DNA of 64,000 nucleotides, taken from positions 3,124 to 67,123 of the forward strand of contig CAVWQV010000017.1 of assembly GCA_963757115.1 (NCBI GenBank), in the 5' to 3' direction. The first letter of the stretch is position 1; every line of letters starts with the position of its first letter. Both the position numbers and the translations under genes were made by a program. This document shows, one piece after another, positions 25,963 through 36,541 of this stretch. This DNA comes from CAVWQV01 sp963757115. Lineage in GTDB: Bacteria; Pseudomonadota; Alphaproteobacteria; Acetobacterales; Acetobacteraceae. The notes beneath the pieces were generated by a model. The model did not search any database, was not told where the DNA came from, and was given only the letters and a program-made list of their open reading frames with translations.

Positions 25963-27371
25963 ATGCGCCGGTTGGTAGGGCTTGTGCTCGGCATCTTTTT
26001 GGCGGCGGCAGGGCCGCTTGGTCCGGCGGCCCCGGCAGCCGAGCCCGGCGCGATGAGTTAGGCCGACCTGATCGAGGCCGTGCTGCCCGCCGTCGTCAAC
26101 GTATCCACCATCGCGATGAGCCGCATGCCGATGTCGCGCTCGGCGCAGGACCTGGGCACGGACGAGACCCCGGCCGCGTATAGGGTGGTGCGTGGCTTCG
26201 GCTCCGGCTTCATCATCGACAAGTCCGGCATCGTCATCACCAACCGCCACGTGGTCGAGAACGCGTCACAGATCACCGTAACCTTGCAGAACAACCTCAC
26301 GCTGCCGGCGACGCGCGTGGGTCAGCTGAGCCGGGCGGACGTGGCGGTGTTGAGAGTTAAGTCACCCGAGCCGCTGCCTACCGTCAAGCTCGGTGACAGC
26401 GACTCGGTGCGGGTGGGTGATTCGGTGATCGCGATCGGCAATCCTCTCGGGCTCGGGGGGTCAGTGAGCGCCGGCATTGTCAGCGGGCTAACCGTGACAT
26501 TCGCGCCACACCATTCGACGACTTCATCCAGACCGACGCGGCGATCAACCACGGCAATTCCGGCGGTCCGCTGTTCGACATGCACGGGCTCGTGGTCGGG
26601 ATCAACACGGCGATTTTCTCTCCGACGGACGAGAGCGGCTCCATCGGGATCAGCTTCGCGCTGCCGATCAACGATGCAAAGTTCATCATCGACCAGACGC
26701 TGCGTTATGGCCGGGTGCGCGCCGGATGGCTCGGGGTCAGCATGCAGACGGTGACCCCCGATATCGCGGGCGCGATCGGCCTTACCGTGCCGCGCGGCAC
26801 CATTGTGTCGGCGATCGACGCCGGCGGGCCGGCGGAGCGCGCCGGGGTGCAGGAGGGCGACGTCATCATGAGCGTGGGCCGGGATACGGCGCGCAACTCA
26901 CGGGCGGTTTGGCGTTCCATCGCGAGGGCGCCCCTCGACAAGCCGATCGAGCTGACGGTCTGGCGCGATGGCCATATCATGACGATTTCGCCCGTGGTGG
27001 GTGAATTCCCGCCGATGCCGGGATCGGATCATCAGGCAGACTCGGGCGTCCAAACGGTGGCCGGGACGGTTAACGACCCCGGCCTTCGATTGTCTGCGAT
27101 CACCGGTCCGCTGCGGTCCAAGTACAGCCTTCCGGATGACCAGAAAGGCGTGGTGGTGACGGATGTTGCGGGAGACAGCCCGGCGGCCGATCGTGGCATC
27201 ATTCCGGGCGAGGTGATTCTCCGGGCCGGCAACGACCCGGTCAGCGAGCCAGCGGACGTCCAGCGGAAGATCGCGGCCGGGCGGGCACAGAAGGATCAGT
27301 ATGTGCTGTTCCTGATCAGCGGAAAGGAAGGGCGGCGCTTCGTCACTTTGCCGCTGCGGCCCGAGGGCTGA
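25963..27371 (+). pseudogene. HtrA/DegP-family serine protease with an in-frame stop and a frameshift
   Basis: This is a periplasmic trypsin-like protease/chaperone with PDZ domains. ATG 25963 (after GGAGGAGGGG) opens a signal peptide (MRRLVGLVLGIFLAAAGPLG). Codon 33 is TAG (26059-26061), exactly before the conserved ADLIEAVLPAVVNVS. The triad residues are present: H in VITNRHVVENA, D in SRADVAVLRV and S in NHGNSGGPLF. A one-base loss near 26492 splits VSGLT from RDIRATPFDDFIQTD; restoring one C fixes it. A PDZ domain follows (VPRGTIVSAIDAGGPAERAG) and a second, weaker one (KGVVVTDVAGDSPAADRGI). The TAG is a substitution rather than an indel, unlike the other lesions here. Confidence 0.85.
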
Positions 27372-27411
27372 CGCGTCAGCAGGCGAGGAGCCTGCCGGGG
27401 ATCGCCTGACC

Positions 27412-27444
27412 CAATCCTCTCCTCCGAGTTCGGGGAGAGGATTG
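27412..27444. terminator. Inverted repeat between convergent genes, terminator-like
   Basis: CAATCCTCTCC (27412-27422) pairs perfectly with GGAGAGGATTG (27434-27444) over 11 bases with an 11-base loop. It sits between the end of htrA (plus) and the end of the cupin gene (minus), where a bidirectional terminator is expected. There is no T-run, so it could instead be a dispersed repeat. Confidence 0.55.
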
Positions 27445-27490
27445 TCCTCGCTTCCGACGCTTGGTCGAGAGAGGCAGGGAGCGAAGTGCT

Positions 27491-27994
27491 CTAGCCAACA
27501 GCCTCGTAGGGCTCGCGCTTGACCCGGTCCATGTTGGTGCCTTCCAACCGGATCAGCCAGGTCGGGCCGTCGCGTCGCGGCGAGTGCAACGCGCCCTCAT
27601 TATAAAGGTACGCCATTCCGGGCTTCAGAGTGTAATCCCGGATCCGGCGCGCGCGACCGGGCCGGCCATCGGACGGGCGCTCCAGACACTCCCAATCCGT
27701 CATCACCGTCTCACCCTTGGCCTGGCCGTAAATCGCCCAGCTCGGGCCGTGATCGTGGGGCTTGCTGCTTCTTGCGTCGTGGTTCACGTGCGCCAGGATG
27801 CAGAAGCCGAGCTCCGGGTCCTCGTAGATCACCTTCCGCTCGGGCACGTCGTCGCCGAGGTTGGCGGACACGAAATCGGCGTCCTGCAGCGCGTCCTGCA
27901 GCAACGCGACGATCTTCTGGCGCCCGCCCGGCCCGGGATCTGCGGCGAGGATACGGTGACATTCCGCGGCGAACGCCTCGAGCGTGTGTCCCAT
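27491..27994 (-). CDS. Cupin-fold protein, cysteine dioxygenase-like
   Basis: The 167-residue protein begins MGHTLEAFAAECHRILAADP. Its core, ELGFCILAHVNHDARSSKPH followed by DHGPSWAIYGQAKGETVMTD, carries the H-x-H...E metal-binding pattern of thiol dioxygenase-type cupins. YNEGALHSPRRDGPTWLIRL supplies the second cupin motif histidine. No cysteine-tyrosine crosslink site can be assigned, so a mercaptocarboxylate dioxygenase or an unrelated cupin enzyme are both possible. It ends convergently with htrA; the next gene upstream on the same strand is a small unknown. Confidence 0.65.
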   Translation of the reverse strand: MGHTLEAFAAECHRILAADPGPGGRQKIVALLQDALQDADFVSANLGDDVPERKVIYEDPELGFCILAHVNHDARSSKPHDHGPSWAIYGQAKGETVMTDWECLERPSDGRPGRARRIRDYTLKPGMAYLYNEGALHSPRRDGPTWLIRLEGTNMDRVKREPYEAVG

Positions 27995-28016
27995 GCGCGG
28001 CGTCTCCCCTGTCCGA

Positions 28017-28436
28017 TCACCGGTAAGGATAACAGCGCGCCCGGTCGAGGGCGACGCCGAAATGTTCGGCCAACGCCTTGATCGCTTCGCCGTGCGCCGG
28101 ATACGGATCGGCGTTGCCAGGGCCAACGACGATGGACCGGAACCCGCGATCCTCGCGTCCGGGCGAGGGGATCATGGCCGTGACCAGACCCGCCCCGTTC
28201 TCGTCTCGCAATGTCAGGAACAAGGGCATCTCGCGTTGGATATGATCCTTCAGTCCGATTTCCTGCTCGAAAAACACCGTGGATCTCGGCCGAAAGCTTT
28301 GGCTCGCCTTCTCGCGCTCGCGACGGTAGTACTTCTCGACCGCGTGACGCATCATGCCGGATTCCGCTTCCGCTTCCGCTTCCGTCTCGAGGCCGAACCA
28401 GGTTTTTCCGCCCGGCGCGTCGCAAATATAGCGCAT
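28017..28436 (-). CDS. Conserved-looking protein of unknown function
   Basis: The 139-residue protein begins MRYICDAPGGKTWFGLETEA, has a glutamate-rich stretch (EAEAEAES) and ends DRARCYPYR. The middle part (HIQREMPLFLTLRDENGAGL) is soluble and mixed in character, with no signal peptide. I do not recognise the family. Base composition and codon use look like the neighbours and the frame is open, so it is probably a real gene. It lies between katE and the cupin gene on the same strand. Confidence 0.6.
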   Translation of the reverse strand: MRYICDAPGGKTWFGLETEAEAEAESGMMRHAVEKYYRREREKASQSFRPRSTVFFEQEIGLKDHIQREMPLFLTLRDENGAGLVTAMIPSPGREDRGFRSIVVGPGNADPYPAHGEAIKALAEHFGVALDRARCYPYR

Positions 28437-28544
28437 GCGATCCTCCCTTTATCGGCCGCGGAAGCGCTGCGGCCGGCCTGCATGGAACGACAGGCCGGCG
28501 CGCGCGGTCAATCGCGGGCGGCGCGGGCCGGACCCGCTGAAGCC

Positions 28545-30640
28545 TCAGAACACCATGCGGACCTTGGGCTCCCGATCCCAGATCCGCCCTCCGGCGGCCG
28601 CCTCGACAAAGGATGCGGCATCCCCCGAGCTTCGAAGTGCCACAATCCCGGGCTCGCTTTCCGGCACCCCCGCCTTGATCGAGAAGTGGACCGGCGCCGA
28701 CGGTGTGGCCGATCACCTTGAGGTGGGCGAACGCATCGTGGACGAAGCTTACCGCGGCCGCCTCCGCCGCGAGCTTTGGCGCCCCGTCGGCCGCGACGAC
28801 CAAGCACACCGCGTCAAACAGCACGGACGGTCCGCCCGCGAGTTGGAAGTCGGCCGGGATCGGCTTGCCGTTGCTCCCCATGACGCCGCCGAGCGTCGGG
28901 GCGATCAGCTTGAACTGCCCACCCTCCGCCTTCACGGCTGCTTGCAGGCTCTCGACCAACGCCGCGTCGGCGCCCTCCGATACCAGGCAGCCGATGCGCC
29001 GGCCTTTCACCGTCCTGACCGCCTTGGCGAGGATGCTGGTTGCCGGGGAGGGCTTGAGGTCGGTGCGGGCGGGGACGCCGGGCGCGATCGGCTCGATCGG
29101 TTCGCGATAGCCGAGGCCGGCGGCGACCCGCTCGCATAGCGAACCGTCGATGTTGGCGAGCCGGGCCAGCATCCTCACCCGCACCGCGGCCGTCTCGACC
29201 TTGCTCAGCTCGAAGGTGAGGGCGGCGACGATGTGGTCCTGCTCGGGCTTGGTCTGGCTGAAGAAGAACTGCCGCGCCTGGCTGTAGTGGTCGGCAAAAG
29301 TCTCGGAGCGGACCCGCTGCCGTTGCCCCTGCACCATCGGCGGGGAAGCTGGTGAAGCCGCGCTTGCGGTCCTCGCGCGGACCGTCGGCCGATAGCGAGT
29401 TCGGCTCGTAGTTCACCCGGCCCTTCGGCACCTGCATCTGCATGTGCCCGTCTCGCTGGAAGTTGTGCACGGGGCAACGCGGGGCGTTGATCGGGATCTG
29501 AGTGAAATTGGGTCCGCCCAGCCGCTTCAGCTGCGTGTCCAGGTACGAGAAGTTGCGGCCCTGCAACAGCGGGTCATCCGAGAAATCGATGCCCGGAACC
29601 ACGTCCGCCGTGCAGAACGCGACCTGCTCGGTTTCCGCGAAGAAATTGTCCGGGTTGCGGTCTAGCACGAGGCGCCCGACGATCCGGAGCGGCACTTCCT
29701 CTTCCGGGATGATCTTGGTCGGGTCCAGCACGTCGAAATCGAACTTTTCGGCGTAGGCGTCGTCAAACAGCTGGAGCCCAAGCTCCCACTCGGGGTAGTC
29801 GCCCGCCTCGATCGCCTCCCAAAGATCGCGGCGATGGAAGTCCGGATCGGCCCCGTTGATCTTGAGCGCCTCGTCCCAGATGACCGACTGCGAGCCGAGC
29901 TTCGGCCGCCAGTGGAACTTGACGAAGGTTGACTTGCCTTGCGGGTTCACCAGTCGGAAGGTGTGGACGCCGAACCCTTCCATCATGCGGAACGAGCGCG
30001 GGATGGTCCGGTCCGACATCTGCCACATGACCATGTGCATGCTTTCCGGCGTCAGCGAGATGAAGTCCCAGAACGTGTCGTGCGCGCTCTGCGCTTGCGG
30101 GAAGCCGCGGTCGGGCTCGTCCTTCACGGCATGGACCACATCGGGGAACTTGATCGCGTCCTGGATGAAGAACACGGGAATGTTGTTCCCGACCAGGTCC
30201 CAGTTGCCCTCCTTGGTGTAGAATTTCACGGCGAACCCGCGCACGTCGCGGGCAAGGTCCATGGAGCCCTTGCTGCCGGCGACCGTCGAGAAGCGGACGA
30301 AGACGGGGGTCCGCTCCCCGGGGCGCTGGAAGATGTCCGCCACCGTGATGTCCGAAAGCGACGCCGTGGTCTCGAAGTAGCCGTGCGCCGCGGACCCTCG
30401 GGCATGCACCACTCGCTCGGGGATGCGCTCATGATCGAAATGCGTGATCTTCTCGCGAAGAATGAAATCTTCGAGCAGGACCGGGCCGCGGGGGCCGATC
30501 GACAGGGAGTTCTGGTCGTCAGAAACCGGGATGCCCTGATTGGTCGTCATGACCGGGTGATTGCCACCCGCCACCTGATGCAGTTCGCCCCCCGCCCCGG
30601 TGTCGGCGCGGCTATCGACTTCGGATGATGGATTGGCCAC
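28545..30640 (-). CDS. katE: Large-subunit clade 2 catalase (HPII type), two frameshifts
   Basis: This haem catalase degrades hydrogen peroxide in the cytoplasm. Seen: the active-site histidine in ERVVHARGSAAHGYFE, the distal asparagine in LVGNNIPVFFIQDAIKFPDV, and the proximal tyrosine block RNFSYLDTQLKRLGGPNF. The C-terminal flavodoxin-like domain of HPII is present (KGRRIGCLVSEGADAALVES, FVHDAFAHLKVIGHTVGA). Indels near 29338 (after GFTSFP) and near 28677 (before GVPESEPGIVALRS) split it; the restored end is GRIWDREPKVRMVF at 28545. At ~698 residues the length fits the large catalases. GTG 30640 follows AAGGAG. It is divergent from a GMC oxidoreductase. Confidence 0.9.
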
Positions 30641-30733
30641 GATCGGTCTCCTTCGACACTGGCGGCTCTCGAACGGAGCCTTGGGGCGCTGGTTTTGCTT
30701 GCGGAACACGGGCGGTCAAGGCCGGAGAAACGC

Positions 30734-32416
30734 GTGGCGGGCACGATGGAGCAGGCTAACGGTGAACACGGGGCCAGCGACACGTTTGATTACGTGATCG
30801 TGGGCGCCGGTGCTGCCGGGTGCATCCTAGCGGCCCGCCTCAGCGAAGATCCGGAAGTCACGGTGTGCGTGCTCGAATGCGGACCGCCCGACCGCCACCC
30901 CTATATCCATCTGCCGGCCGGGTTCATGAAGATGCTCTTCAACCCGCGCTACACGTGGCAGTTCAAGACCGAGCCGTCCGCAGGGTCGGCGGGCCGCCGT
31001 ATCCCGACCACTCAGGGCCGGACCCTCGGAGGCTCGAGTTCCGTCAACGGCATGATCTACAATCGTGGCCAGCGAGCCGATTTCGACACCTGGGCGCAGC
31101 GCGGCAACCGTGGCTGGGGCTACGTTGACGTGCTGCCCTACTTCCATCGGACCGAGCGCCGGATCGGCCCGGGCGACCGGCGCTTCCACGGCCGCGACGG
31201 GCGGCTTCCCGTCACCGACATGGACTGGTTCCATCCGGTGTGCGAGGCGTTCATGGAAGGTGCCGTGCAGTTGGGGATCCCGCGCAACCCCGACTACAAC
31301 GGCGCCCGGCAGGAAGGCGTGGGATACTTCCAGCGCGCGATTCATCGCGGTTGGCGCCATTCGGCGGCGCGGGCCTTTCTCCGGCCCGCGCGCGAAACGG
31401 GGCGGGTCAGCGTTCGCACCCACGCGCGCGCCGCTGCGGTCCTGTTCGAGGGCCGTCGCGCCATCGGCGTGCGCTACGTCGATGACCGCGATCGTCGCAC
31501 CGAACGGACCGTGCTGGCGCGCCGGGAGGTGATCGTAAGCAGCGGAACGGTGAACACGGCGAAACTGCTGCAACTTTCGGGGATCGGCCCGGCCGCTCTG
31601 CTTCAATCGATCGGCGTGCCCGTCCTCCACGATCTGCGCGGTGTCGGGGAAAACTTCCGCGACCACTACGGCGTCCGGATCGTCGCGCGGGCGCGCGGGG
31701 TGCGTACCGTGAACGAACTGGCGTCGGGTGCCGGCCTTGCCGGGCAGGTCGCCCGCTGGGCGCTGGGTCGGCCGAGCATGCTCGCGGTCGCCCCTTCGAT
31801 GGTGCATTGGTTCTGGAAGTCCAACGACGCCCTCGACGGCGCGGACCTGCAGGGCGTGTTCACGCCGGCAAGCTACAAGGACGGCTATCTCGGCAAGCTC
31901 GACGATTTTCCAGGCATGACGGCCGGCGTGTGGCCGCATCGGCCGGAAAGCGTGGGTTATGTGCGCGCCCGCTCGGCGGACCCGTTCGACGATCCCGCGA
32001 TCCAGCCCAACTATCTATCCGACCCGATGGATCAGCGCATTCTGCTGAGCGGCATCAAGCTCGCGCGCCGGCTGCTCCGGACGCCGGCGCTCGCTCGCTA
32101 TTTCGACGGCGAACACTTGCCCGGCCCCGCCGTCGAGCGAGACGACGAACTACTCGATTTCGCGCGGCGCTATGGCTCGACCGCCTATCATCTGACCGGC
32201 ACGGCACGCATGGGGCCGGCCAGCGACCCGGGGGCGGTCGTGGACGATGAGCTCCGGGTCCATGGAATGGAGGCTTTGCGGGTGGTCGACGCGTCCGTGA
32301 TGCCGAGCATGGTCTCCGCCAACACCTACGCGTCGACCATGATGATTGCGGAAAAGGCATCCGACCTCATCCGCGGCCGCCCGGCATTGCCTCCTATCGA
32401 GGGCGTTTCCGCCTGA
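30734..32416 (+). CDS. GMC-family FAD oxidoreductase (choline/alcohol dehydrogenase-like)
   Basis: The 560-residue flavoprotein has the FAD-binding VIVGAGAAGCILAARLSE at residues ~22-39, GRTLGGSSSVNGMIYNRGQ (GMC signature 1) and SSGTVNTAKLLQLSGIGP (signature 2). At the C-terminus are the catalytic histidine region YHLTGTARMG and VSANTYASTMMIAEKASDLI. Such enzymes oxidise alcohols, choline or polyethylene glycol; the substrate is not determinable here. I chose GTG 30734 because CGGAG lies about six bases upstream; ATG 30746 is possible. The 93-base gap to katE should hold divergent promoters. Confidence 0.9.
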   Translation: MAGTMEQANGEHGASDTFDYVIVGAGAAGCILAARLSEDPEVTVCVLECGPPDRHPYIHLPAGFMKMLFNPRYTWQFKTEPSAGSAGRRIPTTQGRTLGGSSSVNGMIYNRGQRADFDTWAQRGNRGWGYVDVLPYFHRTERRIGPGDRRFHGRDGRLPVTDMDWFHPVCEAFMEGAVQLGIPRNPDYNGARQEGVGYFQRAIHRGWRHSAARAFLRPARETGRVSVRTHARAAAVLFEGRRAIGVRYVDDRDRRTERTVLARREVIVSSGTVNTAKLLQLSGIGPAALLQSIGVPVLHDLRGVGENFRDHYGVRIVARARGVRTVNELASGAGLAGQVARWALGRPSMLAVAPSMVHWFWKSNDALDGADLQGVFTPASYKDGYLGKLDDFPGMTAGVWPHRPESVGYVRARSADPFDDPAIQPNYLSDPMDQRILLSGIKLARRLLRTPALARYFDGEHLPGPAVERDDELLDFARRYGSTAYHLTGTARMGPASDPGAVVDDELRVHGMEALRVVDASVMPSMVSANTYASTMMIAEKASDLIRGRPALPPIEGVSA

Positions 32417-32514
32417 CCGGGGGTACGTTCACCCTCTGTTGCAATGCCAAGGCAAAGGTTGTTAGTCGGGGATGCTTCGCCGGAAGCAACAATCGAAGCA
32501 GGGTCGGGTGGACC

Positions 32515-33678
32515 ATGGACGCGGAAGAGACCGAACTCGGCCGTCGATCCCGTCACCGCGATTTGGTGGCCAGTCTTGGCACGGCCGCGTTCCGCGGGCG
32601 GGATCTTGACCCGCTGCTTGAAGAAGGGTCCCGGTTGGTCGCTTTGGGGCTGGGTACACGCTTCGCGAAAGTGCTCGAATACCTGCCGGAACAGCATGAA
32701 TTCATCGTGCGGGCGGGTTGCGGCTGGCGCAATGGCGTGGTCGGGCACGCCAGGCTCGGGGCGGACGACCTTTCCCCGGCCGGCTACGCGCTAAGCACCG
32801 CCGAACCGGTAATATCGAACAATCTGACCACCGAGCAGAGATTCCGCACACCTCAGCTTCTGCTGGACCACGGGATCGAGGGGGCGGTCAACGTCATTAT
32901 CCAAGGGGACGGCGTGCCGTTCGGCGTTTTGGAGGTGGACAGCCAGTTTCCCGACAAGTTTTTCGAGACGGATATCGGCTTTCTTCAGCGCGCGGCCGAT
33001 TTGCTCGGGCTCGCCGTGGAGCGGAGCCGCCGCGAAACCGAGTTGGAACGGGCGCTCGCCGCCCGGGACCTTCTGCTGCGGGAAGCGGATCATCGAATCA
33101 AGAATAGCCTCCAGCTCGTCGCGAGCCTGCTTTCGATGCAGCGCTCCCGCTCGGCCGACGCCGAGGCGGCCGCCGCCTTCGAGGCTGCGATCAGCCGGGT
33201 GCGGGCGATCGCCGAGGCGCATCGGGCGCTGTTCCAGAGCCGCGATCTCCGCAACGTCGCGTTCGGCCGGATGCTGGGCGACATTTGCAGCTATGTCGGC
33301 GCGCTCAGTCCGTCGATCCCGATCCGGTGTGAGGCGAGCGAAGACATCGAAATCGACGCCGAGCGTGCGATTCCGCTCGGCCTTATCGTGAACGAACTGC
33401 TGACCAACGCCCTTCGGCACGCCTATCCGAACGGGGCCGTGGGCGAGGTGATCGCACGGGCTGATCGCGATGGCGACGATCTTCGGATTGTGATTGCGGA
33501 CGATGGTGCCGGCATTGGCCCCGATCCGCCGTCGGCTCGCACGCTCGGCGGCACCATCGTGAGCTCGCTGCTCCGGCAGATCGGCGCCCGTAGCGAGACG
33601 GCTTCCGAACTCGGAGGCGGAACCGTCGTGACGGTGCGGCTCAAGCTGACCGACAGCCCGGGCGCGTCTAGCAATTGA
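32515..33678 (+). CDS. GAF-domain sensor histidine kinase, HisKA_2/HWE-like
   Basis: The 387-residue cytoplasmic kinase has an N-terminal GAF domain (~residues 20-170: VALGLGTRFAKVLEYLPEQH, FGVLEVDSQFPDKF). The phosphoacceptor segment is EADHRIKNSLQLVASLL, with H193. The HATPase_c domain has ALGLIVNELLTNALRHA-type N-box (LGLIVNELLTNALRHAYP), DDGAGIG and LGGTIVSSLL. This group often governs the alphaproteobacterial general stress response through a PhyR-type regulator, or senses light. No response regulator is adjacent. It overlaps the end of the convergent universal stress gene by 11 bases. Confidence 0.88.
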   Translation: MDAEETELGRRSRHRDLVASLGTAAFRGRDLDPLLEEGSRLVALGLGTRFAKVLEYLPEQHEFIVRAGCGWRNGVVGHARLGADDLSPAGYALSTAEPVISNNLTTEQRFRTPQLLLDHGIEGAVNVIIQGDGVPFGVLEVDSQFPDKFFETDIGFLQRAADLLGLAVERSRRETELERALAARDLLLREADHRIKNSLQLVASLLSMQRSRSADAEAAAAFEAAISRVRAIAEAHRALFQSRDLRNVAFGRMLGDICSYVGALSPSIPIRCEASEDIEIDAERAIPLGLIVNELLTNALRHAYPNGAVGEVIARADRDGDDLRIVIADDGAGIGPDPPSARTLGGTIVSSLLRQIGARSETASELGGGTVVTVRLKLTDSPGASSN

Positions 33679-34446
33679 TGAGCACCGGAAGCTTGGCGTT
33701 TGCGAGTATGTACCGTGTCACCCCGCCCAGGATCATCTGCCGCCAGCGCGAGTGCGAGTAGGCGCCCATCGCGAGCAGGTCGGCACCGAACTCGGCCGCC
33801 GCCGCAAGCAGCCCGGCCCCTACCGAGCCGCCGATCGGAGCAAACGAGACCCAATCGGCGTTGATGCGGTGGAGTGCCAGGTAGTCTGCAAGCTCCCCCG
33901 CCGCCGGCCCGCGCCGCTGGTAGTTCTCGGCCGAGAGGATGCGTACCGCCTCGGCGCGGCGGAGCCAGGGCGTCAGCACGTAGAGCGCGGACGAGGACTG
34001 GCCGTGCCGTTCCACCCGAGGCATATGCGCTTGCCGATGGAGGACGCCGCCTCGTGCGGCGCGATCAGCACCGGGCGGCCCGAATTGAACAACGCCGCAT
34101 GCAACATGTCGGACGAGGAGGGATCCTCACCCGCCTCGGGATGCGGGAACACGACCAGGTCGGATAGCCGCGCTTCGTAGACGACCTGCTCGGCTTCGCG
34201 GCTCGTGACCCAGGCGAAATTGGCGGTGATGGGCCCGGCGGGATTGGGGCCGCCGGCCGCGACACCACGCGCCGCAAGAGCGGCGTCGAACGCCTTGCGG
34301 ACTGCTTGCGCGCGTGCCTCGTCGGTGCGGACATGCACCACGCTTAGATGCGCCCCCCATAGCTGCGCCACCGTGAGGGCCGTCTGCAACGCCGCCTCCG
34401 CCCCGACCGGGCCGGGGATGGGCAGCAGCAATTTCTTTATCGCCAT
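33668..34446 (-). CDS. Tandem universal stress protein, one frameshift
   Basis: This has two UspA-like domains. The first starts MAIKKLLLPIPGPVGAEAAL and ends GRPVLIAPHEAASSIGKRIC. The second ends with ADLLAMGAYSHSRWRQMILG and GVTRYILANAKLPVLIN, where G-x2-G-x9-G-S/T is the nucleotide-binding pattern. The two parts lie in different frames, joined by one indel near 34005 after LGWNGTAS, giving a normal ~258-residue protein. It is convergent with the histidine kinase. Together with KatE and HtrA it makes a stress-rich neighbourhood. Confidence 0.82.
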
Positions 34447-34652
34447 CCGCGCGATCCTCCTCCCGTCACGATCGAAGTATAAACGCTCGGCAGCGCCGGA
34501 GCGATGGGGGACGTGCGAGCGCGCGCGCCCCGCCCAACCGCTCGTTGCAGGGTTGCCACAGGCCTGGCTTGCCGAGCGAGGGGCGCATTTTGCGTTGGCC
34601 AAGCGGAAACACACCCACATATTGTGAAGGCCAGGGAATCGGGAGTGAGCGG

Positions 34653-36541
34653 ATGGCGATGACGATGACGCGGGCAGGGGCCGACATGCTCGACGCGGTG
34701 CAGGTGGAGGGCCGCCATCAGGTGCATGTCGACCGGTCGCGCGACACGCTCATCACCGAGTTCGGGCGAGCCACTTTGGGGGATCGCTACCTACTTCCGG
34801 GCGAAGGCTACCAGGATCTATTCGCGCGGGTGGCGAGCACGTACGGCGACGATCGGGCGCACGCGCAGCGGATTTACGACTACATGAGCCGGCTGTGGTT
34901 CATGCCGGCAACCCCGGTGCTGTCCAATGGCGGGACCAAACGCGGCCTACCCGTCTCATGCTTCCTCAACGAGGCTTCCGATAGCCTGGACGGCATCGTC
35001 GATCTTTGGAACGAGAACGTGTGGCTTGCCTCCAAGGGCGGCGGCATCGGCAGCTATTGGGGTAACCTGCGCTCCATCGGCGAGAAGGTCGGGCAGAACG
35101 GCAAGACCTCGGGGGTGATCCCGTTCATCCGGGTGATGGACAGCCTGACGCTTGCCATCTCGCAAGGCTCGCTCCGGCGCGGTTCGGCCGCCGTCTATTT
35201 GCCGGTCTCGCACCCGGAGGTGGAGGAGTTCATCGAGATCCGTCGCCCGACCGGGGGCGACCCGAACCGAAAGGCGCTCAACCTCCATCACGGCGTCCTG
35301 GTGCCGGACGCGTTCATGCGAGCGGTGGAGGCGGACGAGCCATGGGCGCTGCTGTCGCCCAAGGATGAAAGCGTGGTGCGGACGGTTTCCGCCCGGGCGC
35401 TCTGGATTCGCATCCTGCTGGCGCGGATCGAGACCGGCGAGCCGTATCTCGTGTTCAGCGATCACGTGAACCGGGCGCTTCCGGTGCACCACAAGCTCGC
35501 CGGGCTCGAGGTCAAGACCTCCAATCTATGCAGCGAGATCACCTTGCCTACCGGGACCGATCAGCATGGGCGGGAGCGGACCGCCGTTTGCTGCCTGTCC
35601 TCGCTCAACCTCGAGACCTGGTTCGATTGGAAGGATCATCCCACGTTCATCGAGGACGTGATGCGATTCCTCGACAACGTGTTGCAGGATTTCATCGACC
35701 GCGCGCCCGCTGGCATGGAGCGGGCGAAGTATTCGGCGATGCGCGAGCGCTCGGTCGGGCTCGGCGTAATGGGCTTTCACTCCTTCCTCCAGTCCCAAAA
35801 CGTGCCGTTCGAGAGCGTGATCGCGAAGGTGTGGAACAAGCGCATGTTCGGCTACATCCGCGCTGCCGCCGACGACGCCTCCCGCGTGCTCGCGGCGGAG
35901 CGCGGGGCCTGCCCGGATGCCGAGGAGTACGGGCTTCAGGAGCGGTTCTCGAACAAGCTGGCGGTGGCGCCGACCGCTTCCATCTCCATCATCGCCGGCA
36001 ACGCCAGCCCCGGCATCGAGCCGATCGCGGCCAACGTGTTCCTCCAAAAAACGCTGTCGGGCAGTTTCACCGTGCGCAACCGACACCTTCAGGCGTTGCT
36101 CGCCGAGAAGGGAAGGGACGATGAGGACGTCTGGTCCTCAATCACGCTCAACAAGGGCAGCGTGCAGCACCTGCCGTTCCTGTCCGAACAGGAGAAGGCG
36201 GTCTACAAGACGGCCTTCGAGCTCGACCAGCGCTGGGTGGTGGAGCACGCCGCCGACCGTGCGCCGTTCATCTGCCAAAGCCAGTCGGTAAACTTGTTCG
36301 TCCCCGCGAACGTCCACAAGCGTGACCTGCACCAGATCCATATGCTGGCGTGGAAGCGCGGGCTGAAGTCGCTCTACTACTGCCGGAGCCTGTCCATTCA
36401 GCGGGCCGACGCGGTAAGCGAGAAGGCGGTGCGGCCGACCGAGTTTCTGTCACTCGCCGCCCACGACCTCTCGGTCCCGCCCTTGGCGGCGGCTGTAGCC
36501 GCGCGGCGACCGACTACGAGGAGTGCCTCGCCTGCCAGTAG
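34653..36541 (+). CDS. nrdA: Ribonucleoside-diphosphate reductase, alpha subunit, frameshift near the C-terminus
   Basis: This class I large subunit makes deoxyribonucleotides. Seen: C103 in GLPVSCFLNEAS, the thiyl-radical C293 with E295 in SNLCSEITLPTG, CCLSSLN (C313/C314), VGLGVMGFHSFLQS, and the substrate-binding APTASISIIAGNASPGIEPI. There is no N-terminal ATP-cone, so dATP inhibition by that domain is absent. As given, the frame misses the redox-active tail. Dropping one base near 36504 yields ATDYEECLACQ and a stop at 36539-36541, the normal CxxC ending. ATG 34653 follows GGGAG. No nrdB gene follows. Confidence 0.9.

Noticed and set aside
27829..28017. Reading the catalase tail frame onward as a much longer protein
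   Set aside because: That frame continues only because of the indel near 28677; the corrected catalase ends at 28545.
34611..34626. A possible NrdR box (ACACCCACATATTGTG) before nrdA
   Set aside because: Only the outer bases fit the dyad and there is no second copy at the expected helical spacing, so it is not listed as a site.
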